From Arthrobacter globiformis (GTDB taxonomy: Bacteria > Actinomycetota > Actinomycetes > Actinomycetales > Micrococcaceae), in assembly GCF_030817195.1 (NCBI RefSeq), contig NZ_JAUSYZ010000001.1, positions 4,712,001-4,776,000 on the forward strand: DNA of 64,000 bases, written 5' to 3'. The notes below the pieces were generated by a model. The model saw only the letters and a list, made by a program, of their open reading frames with translations. It searched no databases and was not told the DNA's origin. Position numbers and translations under genes: made by a program. Shown here piece after piece: positions 46,078 through 54,668 of this stretch; within the stretch, counting starts at the first letter, position 1; every line of letters starts with the position of its first letter.

Positions 46078-47337
46078 ATGAGCCATGAATCCACGCCCCA
46101 GCCCGAAGGCCCCCTCTCCGGTTACCTTGTGGTGGACCTGAGCCGGGCCCTCGCCGGACCGCATGCCGGCATGATGCTCGCGGACCTCGGCGCCCGGGTC
46201 ATCAAGGTTGAGAACCCCGGCACCGGAGACGATACGCGCGGCTGGGGGCCGCCGTTCGTCGGCCCCGAGGACGATCCCCAGGCCACGTACTTCCTCTCCT
46301 GCAACCGCAACAAAGAATCCATCGCCCTGGACCTGAAGAGCGACGACGGCCGGACGGTTCTGCGCGAACTGCTGGAGCGCGCCGACGTCGTTATTGAAAA
46401 CTTCCGTCCCGGCGTGCTGGACCGGCTCGGGTTCTCCGGCGCGGAGATGCACGCGCTGAACCCTTCGCTGGTGGTCCTGTCCATCACCGGTTTCGGGCAC
46501 GACGGTCCGGAGTCGCGCCGCAGCGGCTACGACCAGATCCTGCAGGGTGAGGCCGGGCTGATGTCCCTGACCGGCTCCGGTCCGGACGACCCCCAGCGGG
46601 TGGGCGTGCCCATCGCGGACCTCCTTTCCGGCATGTACGGGGCGTTCGGCACGCTCGCGGCGCTGCTGCAGCGCGAGCGGACGGGCCAGGGGCAGATCGT
46701 GCGAACCTCGCTGCTTGCCGCCCTGATCGGTGTGCACGCGTTCCAGGGCACGCGCGCCACCGTTGCCGGCGAGGTGCCCAAGGCCCAGGGCAACCACCAC
46801 CCGTCCATCGCACCGTACGGCCTGTTCCGCTGCCGGCAGGGCCGCGTGCAGATCAGCGTGGGCAGCGAGAAGCTGTGGCACACGTTTGCCTCGGCGTTCG
46901 GCATTGACGCGGACCGTCCGGAGTTCGCCTCCAACGCCGAGCGCGTCCGGAACCGGGACAAGGTCATCGAGGAGGTGGAACGCGCGTTCGCCGGGTACGA
47001 GGCGGAGCCGCTGCTCGCCATGCTGAACGAGGCCGGGATCCCGGCCGGCAAGGTCCGCACCCTGGACGAGGTCTACGAATGGGAACAGGTCCATTCGCAG
47101 GGCCTGGTGATCGACGTCGACCACAAGATCCTCGGGAATGTCACCCTGCCAGGGCCGCCGCTGCGCTTCTTCAGCGCCGCGGACACCGCGGAAACCACGC
47201 TGAAGGCGCACACCGCTCCGCCGCTGCTGGACCAGGACGGCGAGCAGATCAGGCAATGGCTCGGGCTCGTTCCGGCAGACGCCGCTGCCGGCGCCGGCAC
47301 CGCCGGCTCCGCCGGCTCCGCCGGGGAGGGCCGCTGA
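46078..47337 (+). CDS. CaiB/BaiF-type (class III) CoA-transferase
   Basis: A 419-residue class III CoA-transferase. The catalytic Asp is in GVPIADLLSGMYGAFG; other marks are LVVDLSRALAGPHAGMMLAD, VIKVENPGTGDDTRGWGPPF, NKESIALDLKS and IENFRPGVLDRLG. It moves CoA from a donor thioester to a free acid. ATG 46078 is preceded by AGAAGGAA. In this operon it would activate the imported dicarboxylate, doing the job of the MatB ligase. The stop is 2 nt before the next start. Confidence 0.92.
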   Translation: MSHESTPQPEGPLSGYLVVDLSRALAGPHAGMMLADLGARVIKVENPGTGDDTRGWGPPFVGPEDDPQATYFLSCNRNKESIALDLKSDDGRTVLRELLERADVVIENFRPGVLDRLGFSGAEMHALNPSLVVLSITGFGHDGPESRRSGYDQILQGEAGLMSLTGSGPDDPQRVGVPIADLLSGMYGAFGTLAALLQRERTGQGQIVRTSLLAALIGVHAFQGTRATVAGEVPKAQGNHHPSIAPYGLFRCRQGRVQISVGSEKLWHTFASAFGIDADRPEFASNAERVRNRDKVIEEVERAFAGYEAEPLLAMLNEAGIPAGKVRTLDEVYEWEQVHSQGLVIDVDHKILGNVTLPGPPLRFFSAADTAETTLKAHTAPPLLDQDGEQIRQWLGLVPADAAAGAGTAGSAGSAGEGR

Positions 47338-47339
47338 CC

Positions 47340-48881
47340 ATGGCCGCAGACAACAACTTGTCGACCGCCCAGAAGGTCCGGCACCTGGACGCCACCGAAC
47401 TCATCACTGCCGTCCTTGACCCCGGCTCGTACCGCTCCTGGGACTCCCCTGTGGCGGACCCCAACCCCAGTCCCGAGTACCGGCAGGAACTGGCTGCGGC
47501 CCGGGAGAAGACCGGCGTGGACGAGTCCGTCCTCACCGGTGAAGGCCTTATCCGCGGCCGGCGGGTGGCCGTCATTGTCAGCGAGTTCCGCTTCCTGGCG
47601 GGCTCGATCGGCCTCGCCGCAGCGGAACGGATCGTGAACGCCGTCGAACGGGCCACCAGGGAAGGGCTTCCGCTCCTGGCCGGACCGGCGTCGGGCGGCA
47701 CCCGCATGCAGGAGGGCACCGTCGCGTTCCTCTCCATGGTGAAGATCAGCGCGGCCGTCCGGGCGCATCGGCAGGCCGGCCTGCCTTACCTCGTCTACCT
47801 CCGGCATCCCACCACCGGCGGCGTCATGGCCTCGTGGGGCTCCCTCGGGCACATCACCGTGGCCGAGCCGGGCGCCCTCCTCGGGTTCTTGGGGCCGCGC
47901 GTCTACGAGGCGCTGTACGGTTCCCCTTTTCCGGAGAACGTCCAGGTGGCCGAGAACCTCTTCGACAAGGGGCTCGTGGACGCGGTGGTCCCGCCGTGGC
48001 AGCTGTCCGACGTCGTTGACCGTGCCCTGAGCATCCTGGTCGCGGGCCCGCACGCGCGGGTCCGGCCGCCGCGGACGCTGTCCGTGAAACCGTCCGACGC
48101 CGGAGCCTGGGAATCGATCGAAATCTCCCGGAACCCGCGCCGCCCGGACCTGCGGCAGCTGCTGGCTTACGGGGCCCGTGACGTGCTTCCGCTCAACGGC
48201 ACCGGCCAGGGCGAAAAGGACCCGGGGCTGCTGCTGGCACTGGCACGCTTCGGGCAAAAGTCCTGTGTGGTGATCGGGCACACGCGGCCCCGGCCCTCGC
48301 AGCAGACCGCGATGGGGCCCGCATCCCTCCGTGAAGCCAGGCGCGGCATGCGTCTGGCCGAGGAGCTCGGGCTGCCCCTGGTGACGGTGATCGACACCGG
48401 CGGCGCGGCGCTGTCCAAGGAAGCGGAAGAGGGCGGGCTGGCCGGCGAAATCGCCCGGTCCCTCCATGACCTCATCGGACTGAACTCCCCCACAGTGTCC
48501 GTGCTGATGGGCCAGGGCACCGGCGGCGGCGCCCTGGCGCTGTTCCCGGCTGACCGCACCATCGCCGCCCAGCACGCCTGGCTGTCCCCGCTGCCGCCCG
48601 AAGGTGCCAGCGCCATCGTGCACCGCAGCACCGAGTTCGCCCCTGCCATGTCCGAGGCGCAGGGCGTCAACGTCGCCTCGCTCTACGCCCACGGCATGGT
48701 GGAGCACATCGTGGACGAACGCAGTGACGCTGCGCTTGAGGGCAGGGCGTTCTGCCAGCGCCTGGGCCAGGCGATCGAGTACGAGCTGGCCGCGCTTTCG
48801 GCCGCCGGGGTGGCCGAGCTCCTCCCGCAGCGGCTCGAAAAGTACCGCAACCTCGGCGGCCTCGTCCCCCTGCCCCTCTAG
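47340..48881 (+). CDS. Fused carboxyltransferase (AccD-AccA / MdcD-MdcE type)
   Basis: A 513-residue fusion of two crotonase-fold carboxyltransferase halves: beta-like (about 40-235; IVSEFRFLAGSIGLAAAERI, ASGGTRMQEGT, HPTTGGVMASWGSLGH) and alpha-like (about 255-513; VVIGHTRPRP, VTVIDTGGAALSKEAEEGGL, MGQGTGGGALALFPADR). The Cys4 zinc ribbon of AccD is absent and only two Cys occur in the whole protein. No biotin carboxylase or BCCP gene is nearby, so it may act as a biotin-independent malonyl-CoA-type decarboxylase, or work with remote partners. ATG 47340 is 2 nt from the CaiB stop. Confidence 0.82.
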   Translation: MAADNNLSTAQKVRHLDATELITAVLDPGSYRSWDSPVADPNPSPEYRQELAAAREKTGVDESVLTGEGLIRGRRVAVIVSEFRFLAGSIGLAAAERIVNAVERATREGLPLLAGPASGGTRMQEGTVAFLSMVKISAAVRAHRQAGLPYLVYLRHPTTGGVMASWGSLGHITVAEPGALLGFLGPRVYEALYGSPFPENVQVAENLFDKGLVDAVVPPWQLSDVVDRALSILVAGPHARVRPPRTLSVKPSDAGAWESIEISRNPRRPDLRQLLAYGARDVLPLNGTGQGEKDPGLLLALARFGQKSCVVIGHTRPRPSQQTAMGPASLREARRGMRLAEELGLPLVTVIDTGGAALSKEAEEGGLAGEIARSLHDLIGLNSPTVSVLMGQGTGGGALALFPADRTIAAQHAWLSPLPPEGASAIVHRSTEFAPAMSEAQGVNVASLYAHGMVEHIVDERSDAALEGRAFCQRLGQAIEYELAALSAAGVAELLPQRLEKYRNLGGLVPLPL

Positions 48882-48891
48882 ACCGGCTGGC

Positions 48892-49503
48892 CTAGCGGGA
48901 GAGCTTCTGGGTGTCGGGTTCCGGGTCACCGATGTGGCCCGGTGCGTTGGCCGCCAGGACCCGCTGGACGAAGGCGCAGTACTCCTCCATGTAGTGCCGC
49001 AGGAAGGCCTCAGTGGATTCGTCCTTGACCTCGCCGTCGCTGCCGAACACATCCGGGTTGAACTTCACGTAGGCCTCGGGTGCGTTCAGCTGCGGGGCGT
49101 CGAGGAAGCTCAGCACGGCGCGCATGGAGGACTGCATCACCGCAGTGCCGATGCTCCCGGGCGAGGCGCCGATGATGCCGGTGGGCTTGCGGGCGAAAGA
49201 ATTGGTGCCCCAGGGCCGCGATCCCCAGTCGATGGCGTTCTTCAACGCGCCGGGGATGGACCGGTTGTATTCCGGGGAGACAAAGAGGATGCCGTCGGAG
49301 CCTTCGATGGCATCCTTGAGCGCGCGGCCTTCCGGCGGGAAGTCGGCGTCGTAGTCGTAGCTGTACAGGGGCAGGTCCTTGATGGGGATCTCGGTGAACT
49401 CGAGGTCCCCGGGGGCCAGCTTGATGAGGGCCTTGGAGAGGGTCCGGTTGATGGAGCCGCTGGCCAGGCTCCCTACGAAATAGCCGATCTTGTGCGTTGC
49501 CAT
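48892..49503 (-). CDS. NADPH-dependent FMN reductase family protein
   Basis: A 203-residue flavodoxin-fold reductase: IGYFVGSLASGSINRTLSKA (FMN phosphate loop), LFVSPEYNRSIPGALKNAID and GIIGASPGSIGTAVMQSSMR are the family blocks. It reduces FMN or quinones using NADPH. A C-terminal addition of about 40 residues ends DPEPDTQKLSR. The convergent operon ends 10 nt away. ATG 49503. Confidence 0.9.
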   Translation of the reverse strand: MATHKIGYFVGSLASGSINRTLSKALIKLAPGDLEFTEIPIKDLPLYSYDYDADFPPEGRALKDAIEGSDGILFVSPEYNRSIPGALKNAIDWGSRPWGTNSFARKPTGIIGASPGSIGTAVMQSSMRAVLSFLDAPQLNAPEAYVKFNPDVFGSDGEVKDESTEAFLRHYMEEYCAFVQRVLAANAPGHIGDPEPDTQKLSR

Positions 49504-49735
49504 AGTGGTGTTCCTTCCCAACAGCCGGCGCGGACCGGCTGGGTAGACGGTGCTAAGGGCGGTGCTGCGGCTGCCAGCCGCGGGGGCATTTCGGGTGCAA
49601 CCCCAACAGTTCAACACAGAACAGCATCCCCGGCCAGAGCGCAGCGGCGGTCCTTGACAGGCTGACTGGTGCGGTAGCTAGATGAACGTTAAGCGATGGC
49701 CCACAGCACACAACCGCAACAGAGGAACGGCAGTC

Positions 49736-49897
49736 ATGAGCGAGAACCCGGAGTCGCTGCAGCGCATCCACAGCGAAGCCCCCGCCGAAGGGGACGAAAC
49801 GGCAGACCCCACCGACATCCGCACGCATTCGCAGGATCCGGCCGAAGGTGCTGACGACGTCGTCGAACCTGCGCCCAAGCGGGCGGAGACATCCTGA
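49736..49897 (+). CDS. Small acidic disordered protein, 53 aa
   Basis: A 53-residue frame from ATG 49736, with AGAGGAA upstream, to TGA 49897. It begins MSENPESLQRIHSEAPAEGD and ends PAPKRAETS, with no aromatic residues and no Cys. It is the smallest of three such proteins in the window. The antiporter gene follows 53 bp later on the same strand. Confidence 0.6.
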   Translation: MSENPESLQRIHSEAPAEGDETADPTDIRTHSQDPAEGADDVVEPAPKRAETS

Positions 49898-49950
49898 CGG
49901 AAGTCCCCGCCCGCCGTCGGGCAGTCCGCGGCGGCTGAGAGAATAGCCGC

Positions 49951-51816
49951 ATGGACGTCGCCCTGGGGTTGCTGGCGCTCGCCGCCGTGGTGTGCACGGT
50001 CAGCGCGCTGGGCCGCAAGCTTGATGTGTCGGTCCCGCTGCTCCTGGTGCTCGCCGGGGTGGCCGGTTCCTTCCTCCCGTTCGTGCCCCGCGTCGACCTC
50101 AACCCTGAACTGGTCCTCGTGGGGCTGCTGCCGCCGCTGCTGTATGCCGCCGCCCTGCAGACATCGCTGTACGACTTCCGCTCCAACCGGCGGGCCATTG
50201 GACTGCTCTCCGTGGGCTACGTCATCTTCGGCACCATCGTGGTGGGCCTGGTGGTCTGGTGGCTGTTCCCGGAAATACCGCTCGCCGCGGCCATCGCGCT
50301 CGCTGCCGTGGTGGCTCCGCCGGATGCGGTGGCCGCCACCGCCATTGCACGCAAGGTGGGGATGCCGCGCAGGATCGTCAGCATCCTGGAAGGCGAATCG
50401 CTGGTCAACGACGCAACCGCCCTGGTGTGCCTGCGTGCAGCCGTCGCCGCCCTCGCAGGAGCCGTTTCCGTGCTGGAGATCGGCGCCGACTTCCTGCTGG
50501 CCGCCGGCGGCGGGCTGGTGGTGGGACTGGCCGCAGCCTACGTCCTCACCCAACTGCGCCGGCGGATCCGCAACGTTGCCATCAATACCTCGACGTCGCT
50601 GATGGCACCCTTCGTGGCCTACCTGCCGGCGGAGGCAATCCACGCGTCGGGCGTCCTGGCCGTGGTGGTGACCGGCCTGATCATGGGCACCAAGGCACCC
50701 TCCATGCCCAACGGGGCCGCCCGGCAGAGCCAGCGGAGCAACTGGGAGACGGTGCAGTTCCTGCTGGAAAACTCAGTGTTCCTCCTCATCGGCCTGCAGG
50801 TACGGACCGTCATCGAGGGCGTTCAGGACGACTCTCTCGGCGCCGCTAGAATCTGGGCGGGCTGCGCGGTGATCCTGCTGGCCGTGCTGCTGCTGCGGCC
50901 GGTCTGGGTCTTTCCGGCGACCTACCTGCCCCGGCTAATCCCGGCCGTGGCCCGGAACGACCCAGCACCACCCTGGCAGTACCCAGCCATCATCTCGTGG
51001 GCCGGCATGCGCGGCGTGGTCACGCTCGCTGCAGCCCTCACCCTGCCCGAGGACCTGGAGCACCGCACTGTCCTGATCCTGGCGGCAATGGTGGTGGTGG
51101 CCGGCACGCTGGCGCTGCAGGGGTTCACGCTGCCCGCTCTGGTGCGGCTGCTCCGTGTGCAGGGCCCCGATCCGGGCGAGGACGCGCTGGCCCAGGCCTC
51201 ACTGACGCAGCAGGCCACGGCGGCGGGAGTGGAGCGGCTGCACGAACTCCGGACCGACGATGATCCTCCGGAGGTGGTGGCCATGCTCAAGCGGAGGACG
51301 CTGGAGCGCGGGCTCGCAGCGTGGGAACGCCTGGGCAGGCCGACGGCGGAAGCCGCCACTCCCAGCCAGCGCTATGCCCAGCTGCGGCTCGCCATGCTCG
51401 AGGCGGAGCGGGCGAAGGTCCTCGAACTCAGAAGCGGCGGGAACTACGCCCACGAAGTGCTCAGCAATGTCCTGGAACGGCTCGACGTCGAAGAATCTAT
51501 GCTGGACGCCGTCATCGAGGAGGCCGACGTTTCCGGGTCCCGCGCCGTCGCCCGGCCGGGCGGCGACTGCGAGCATCTCCAGGCCGCCCCCGTTCCCGAG
51601 GTTCCCCGCGACGCGCACTGCGACGCCTGCGTCCGCGAAGGTACCGTCACGGTCCACCTGCGGATGTGCCTGGAGTGCGGGAACGTGGGCTGCTGTGATT
51701 CCTCTCCCGCCACCCACGCGTCCCGTCATTTCCATGCCACCGGACACCCTGTCATGCGCAGCATCGAACCGGGTGAGGACTGGCGGTGGTGCTACGTGGA
51801 CGATCTCCTCGGATGA
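49951..51816 (+). CDS. CPA1 Na+/H+ antiporter with C-terminal UBP zinc finger
   Basis: A 621-residue NhaP/CPA1-type antiporter. About 12 membrane helices cover residues 1-410; ALAAVVAPPDAVAATAIARK and ESLVNDATALVCLRAAVAAL contain the ion-binding Asp residues, and ISWAGMRGVVTLAAALTLPE the family's Arg motif. A cytosolic helical region follows. The last 80 residues form a UBP-type zinc finger: CEHLQ, CDACVREGTVTVHLRMCLEC, GNVGCCD and HASRHFHATGHPV. Such fingers read ubiquitin tails in eukaryotes. In bacteria they occur on antiporters with unknown ligand. Confidence 0.88.
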   Translation: MDVALGLLALAAVVCTVSALGRKLDVSVPLLLVLAGVAGSFLPFVPRVDLNPELVLVGLLPPLLYAAALQTSLYDFRSNRRAIGLLSVGYVIFGTIVVGLVVWWLFPEIPLAAAIALAAVVAPPDAVAATAIARKVGMPRRIVSILEGESLVNDATALVCLRAAVAALAGAVSVLEIGADFLLAAGGGLVVGLAAAYVLTQLRRRIRNVAINTSTSLMAPFVAYLPAEAIHASGVLAVVVTGLIMGTKAPSMPNGAARQSQRSNWETVQFLLENSVFLLIGLQVRTVIEGVQDDSLGAARIWAGCAVILLAVLLLRPVWVFPATYLPRLIPAVARNDPAPPWQYPAIISWAGMRGVVTLAAALTLPEDLEHRTVLILAAMVVVAGTLALQGFTLPALVRLLRVQGPDPGEDALAQASLTQQATAAGVERLHELRTDDDPPEVVAMLKRRTLERGLAAWERLGRPTAEAATPSQRYAQLRLAMLEAERAKVLELRSGGNYAHEVLSNVLERLDVEESMLDAVIEEADVSGSRAVARPGGDCEHLQAAPVPEVPRDAHCDACVREGTVTVHLRMCLECGNVGCCDSSPATHASRHFHATGHPVMRSIEPGEDWRWCYVDDLLG

Positions 51817-51970
51817 CGGGGCTGGTAGCCCGGGCGGGGACAAGATAGCCAAACGGATCTAACAGCCCCGTAACCCGCCGTTAATCCCGCGGCGGGAGAC
51901 TGGAGACCTTGGATCCGCACGACTGGCCTTGCGTCCCGGGGGCAGCCACTCGACGAGGAGTTCTGTAGGC

Positions 51971-52195
51971 ATGAATAGTTCCGACGACGACAGCAGACCA
52001 GCACCCTCCGTTCTTCCGGTCAGCAGCGGGGAACGGCCCGACCTCAGAAGCTTCCACGTCCGCGAAGACGTGGCCCTGGCAGGCCGCTGCGGCAATGTGC
52101 ACCTGGCCACCGGCCGGACCTGCATCCTGCCCGAACGCCACCCGGGCTCGTGCTACTTCGTGGGCCCGGAGGATGCCAACGGGGTGGCATCCTAG
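51971..52195 (+). CDS. Small Cys-containing hypothetical protein, 74 aa
   Basis: A 74-residue product from ATG 51971 (GAGGAG about 12 nt upstream). Thirty disordered residues precede a compact module with three Cys and two His: GRCGNVHLATGRTCILPERH, then PGSCYFVGPED. This looks like a small zinc-binding or disulphide domain. No named family recognised. It is convergent with the next gene, 4 bp away. Confidence 0.6.
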   Translation: MNSSDDDSRPAPSVLPVSSGERPDLRSFHVREDVALAGRCGNVHLATGRTCILPERHPGSCYFVGPEDANGVAS

Positions 52196-52199
52196 GCGT

Positions 52200-52559
52200 T
52201 CAGGTGCTCTTCACCATCGGCACGGCCGGCTCCGTTACGCCCGCAATGTCCGACGCCGGGGTGAGGACCCAGCGTTCCCCGTCCTGTTCATAACTGATCA
52301 CCATGGACGCGGCGGCAGTGCTTGCTGCGTCCATGGCGAGCAGCAGTGCCGCCTGCATGCGTCGGGCATGCCCGAATCTGGCGTTCGCCGTGCCCTCGAG
52401 GTCACCGTTGTCGATCAGGATGTAGGCCTTGCCCTGCGCCACCGCCTTGATCGAATACCCGCGCTCCTCATGGACTGAGCCGCGGGATGAGGCAATCTCC
52501 GTGACCCTGTCGGCCCGCACCAGGCTATGGCTAATCGTGCGGATCCACACGTCACCCAT
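52200..52559 (-). CDS. Hypothetical protein, 119 aa
   Basis: A 119-residue protein (MGDVWIRTISHSLVRADRVT; GKAYILIDNGDLEGTANARF; SMVISYEQDGERWVLTPASD) with an alpha/beta pattern. No membrane segment or known family is seen. AAAGGAG fits ATG 52559 rather than the overlapping GTG 52565. It is divergent from the ABC-exporter gene across a 266-bp gap with no gene. Confidence 0.65.
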   Translation of the reverse strand: MGDVWIRTISHSLVRADRVTEIASSRGSVHEERGYSIKAVAQGKAYILIDNGDLEGTANARFGHARRMQAALLLAMDAASTAAASMVISYEQDGERWVLTPASDIAGVTEPAVPMVKST

Positions 52560-52825
52560 GGCCACTCCTTTGCTGCCGTGCGGGCCGGAAATGCCTCTAC
52601 TTGCAAACGGTAGTCCGTGTCAGCCGGGTTGTAAGCCCCCCAAACGGTGCAACCGCCGTCGGGCTCGACCCCGCCAGCAGGTTTTCCCCAAGTTCCGGCA
52701 GGGTTTTCCCAAAGCTCCTTAGGAAATAGTGAACCGGACCAGGGATTATCCCTGGAGGTCTCAGAGCATCGCCCAACGCACAGCGTTCGGGCGATGCCGG
52801 CGACCGCCGGTTCTGAGGGGGAGAG

Positions 52826-54668
52826 ATGTTTCGAACATTTTGGCGGTTCCGCGGGGCCCTGGCTCCGCATGTCTGGGCGCTGGCAGGCGGCGCCCTCCTG
52901 GTGGTGTTTGTCGCCGCCATGGAAGTGGCCCTGCCGTGGCCCATGAAAATCATCGTCGACGACGTGCTGCAGCCGACGGGCAGCTCCCAAGTTCATGAAA
53001 TGCCTGCCTTCCTCGGTCTGGCCGGCCTGAGCCAGCTCCAGCTGCTTCTGCTCGCTGCGTCGGCTTTGCTCGCCATGACAGTGCTGAATGCGGGGGCGGA
53101 TTACCTCGGCACCCGCCTGCTCAACGGCGTGGGTGAGAGGGCCATGGCCACCATCCGGGCCGAGGTCTTCACGCATCTGCAGCGGCTGTCACTGGCCTTC
53201 CACGATAAACAGCGGCTGGGCGATCTGGTGACTCGCACCACCACCGACGTTGACTACGTGCGGGCGCTCATGGTGTCGATCCTGTCCGTGCTGCTACCCA
53301 ATATCTTCATCCTGGGGTTCGTGATCACGATCTGCGTGCTGATCGACCCGACGTTTGCACTGATCGGCCTGGCGGTGGCCCCGCTGCTGTTCATCACGGT
53401 CCTCTTTTACCGGCGCCGCATCAAGGGCGCGTCGAAAGAGGCCCGCAACAGGGACAGCGACATCGCGGCGGCGATGTCGGAGACGTTCGCCTCGGTCCGG
53501 GTGATGCAGACCTACACGAGCGAGGCGCGCCACGAGCAGGACTTCCGCCACCCGGAATGACGGCCGGCGGGACGCCGGCCTGAGGGTCATCCGGCTGCAG
53601 TCCATGTTTTCGCCGTTGGTGGACATCATCGCGACAATGGGCACTGTGCTGGTCCTCTGGATCGGTGCCCAGCGGGTGCTGGACGGGTCCCTGACGCTGG
53701 GCCTGCTGCTCGTCTTCATCGCCTACCTCAAGGCCATGTACTCCCCCATGAAGTCCCTGGCCAAGCTCACGACCGTCATCAGCCGCGGCCAGGCCAGCGC
53801 CGAGCGCATCCAGGAAATCCTGGACACCGCGCCAGCCATCTCGGACCGCCCCGGCGCACGGCCGGCCCCGCGGCTGGCCGGTGCGGTGGAACTGCGCTCG
53901 GTGAGCTTCGGCTATCAGGGCGACCGGCATGTGCTGCACGGCATTGACCTCAAGGCCGAGGCTGGCAGCGTCGTGGCGATCACTGGCCCGACGGGCGCCG
54001 GAAAGTCGTCCGTCGTCAGCCTGATTCCGCGGCTCTACGATGCGGCCGAGGGGGAAGTTCTGCTTGACGGCATCGATGTGCGGGACCTGCAGGTGGCCAC
54101 CGTGCGCAGGCAAATATCCATCGTGCTGCAGGAATCGATCCTGTTCCGCGGGACCATCTACGACAACATCGCCTACGGCTCGGAGGGCGTCACCCGGGAT
54201 CAGGTTCTGGCCGCGGCCGAGGCAGCCCACGTGGACGAGTTCGTCCGCAGCCTGCCCCTGGGGTACGACACCCCGGTGGCCGAGCGGGGCGTCACTCTCT
54301 CCGGCGGGCAGCGCCAGCGCATCGCCATCGCCCGCGCGCTGGTCCGGGACACGCCCATCGTCATCCTCGACGAACCGACGTCGGGACTGGACGCCATCTC
54401 GGAACAGTACGTCATGCGCGGCCTCGAACGGCTCATGGCAGGGCGCACGGTGATCGTCATCGCGCACCGGCTATCGACGCTCAAACGGGCCGACCGGATC
54501 TACGTGCTGGACAAGGGGCGGGTCGTGGAAAGCGGCCGGCACGGCGAACTCGCCGCTTCCGGTGGCCTCTACAGCCGGTTGGACAGTCTGCAGCATGCCA
54601 AAGACGCGCCGTCCCTCACCCTCGTTCCTGCCGAAACCGGCAGCCTTCAGACGGAGACAAGCGCATGA
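52826..54668 (+). pseudogene. ABC exporter (permease-ATPase fusion), +1 frameshift
   Basis: A half-transporter split into two frames. The first (52826-53560) has six-helix membrane-domain segments (VALPWPMKIIVDDVLQPTGS, FHDKQRLGDLVTRTTTDVDY) and stops after DFRHPE. One base later in frame (from 53550; TRNDGRRDAGLRVIRLQSMF) the rest follows: Walker A TGPTGAGKSSV, signature VTLSGGQRQRIAIARALV, Walker B IVILDEPTSGLD and H-loop VIVIAHRLS. The junction reads CACCCGGAATGA; removing one C restores the frame. It is a broken gene unless the extra C is a sequencing error or is read by +1 frameshifting (UGA is two codons on). Confidence 0.82.

Noticed and set aside
47073..49052. 659-codon minus-strand open frame
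   Set aside because: It is antisense to the carboxyltransferase gene and shows no motif or start signal.
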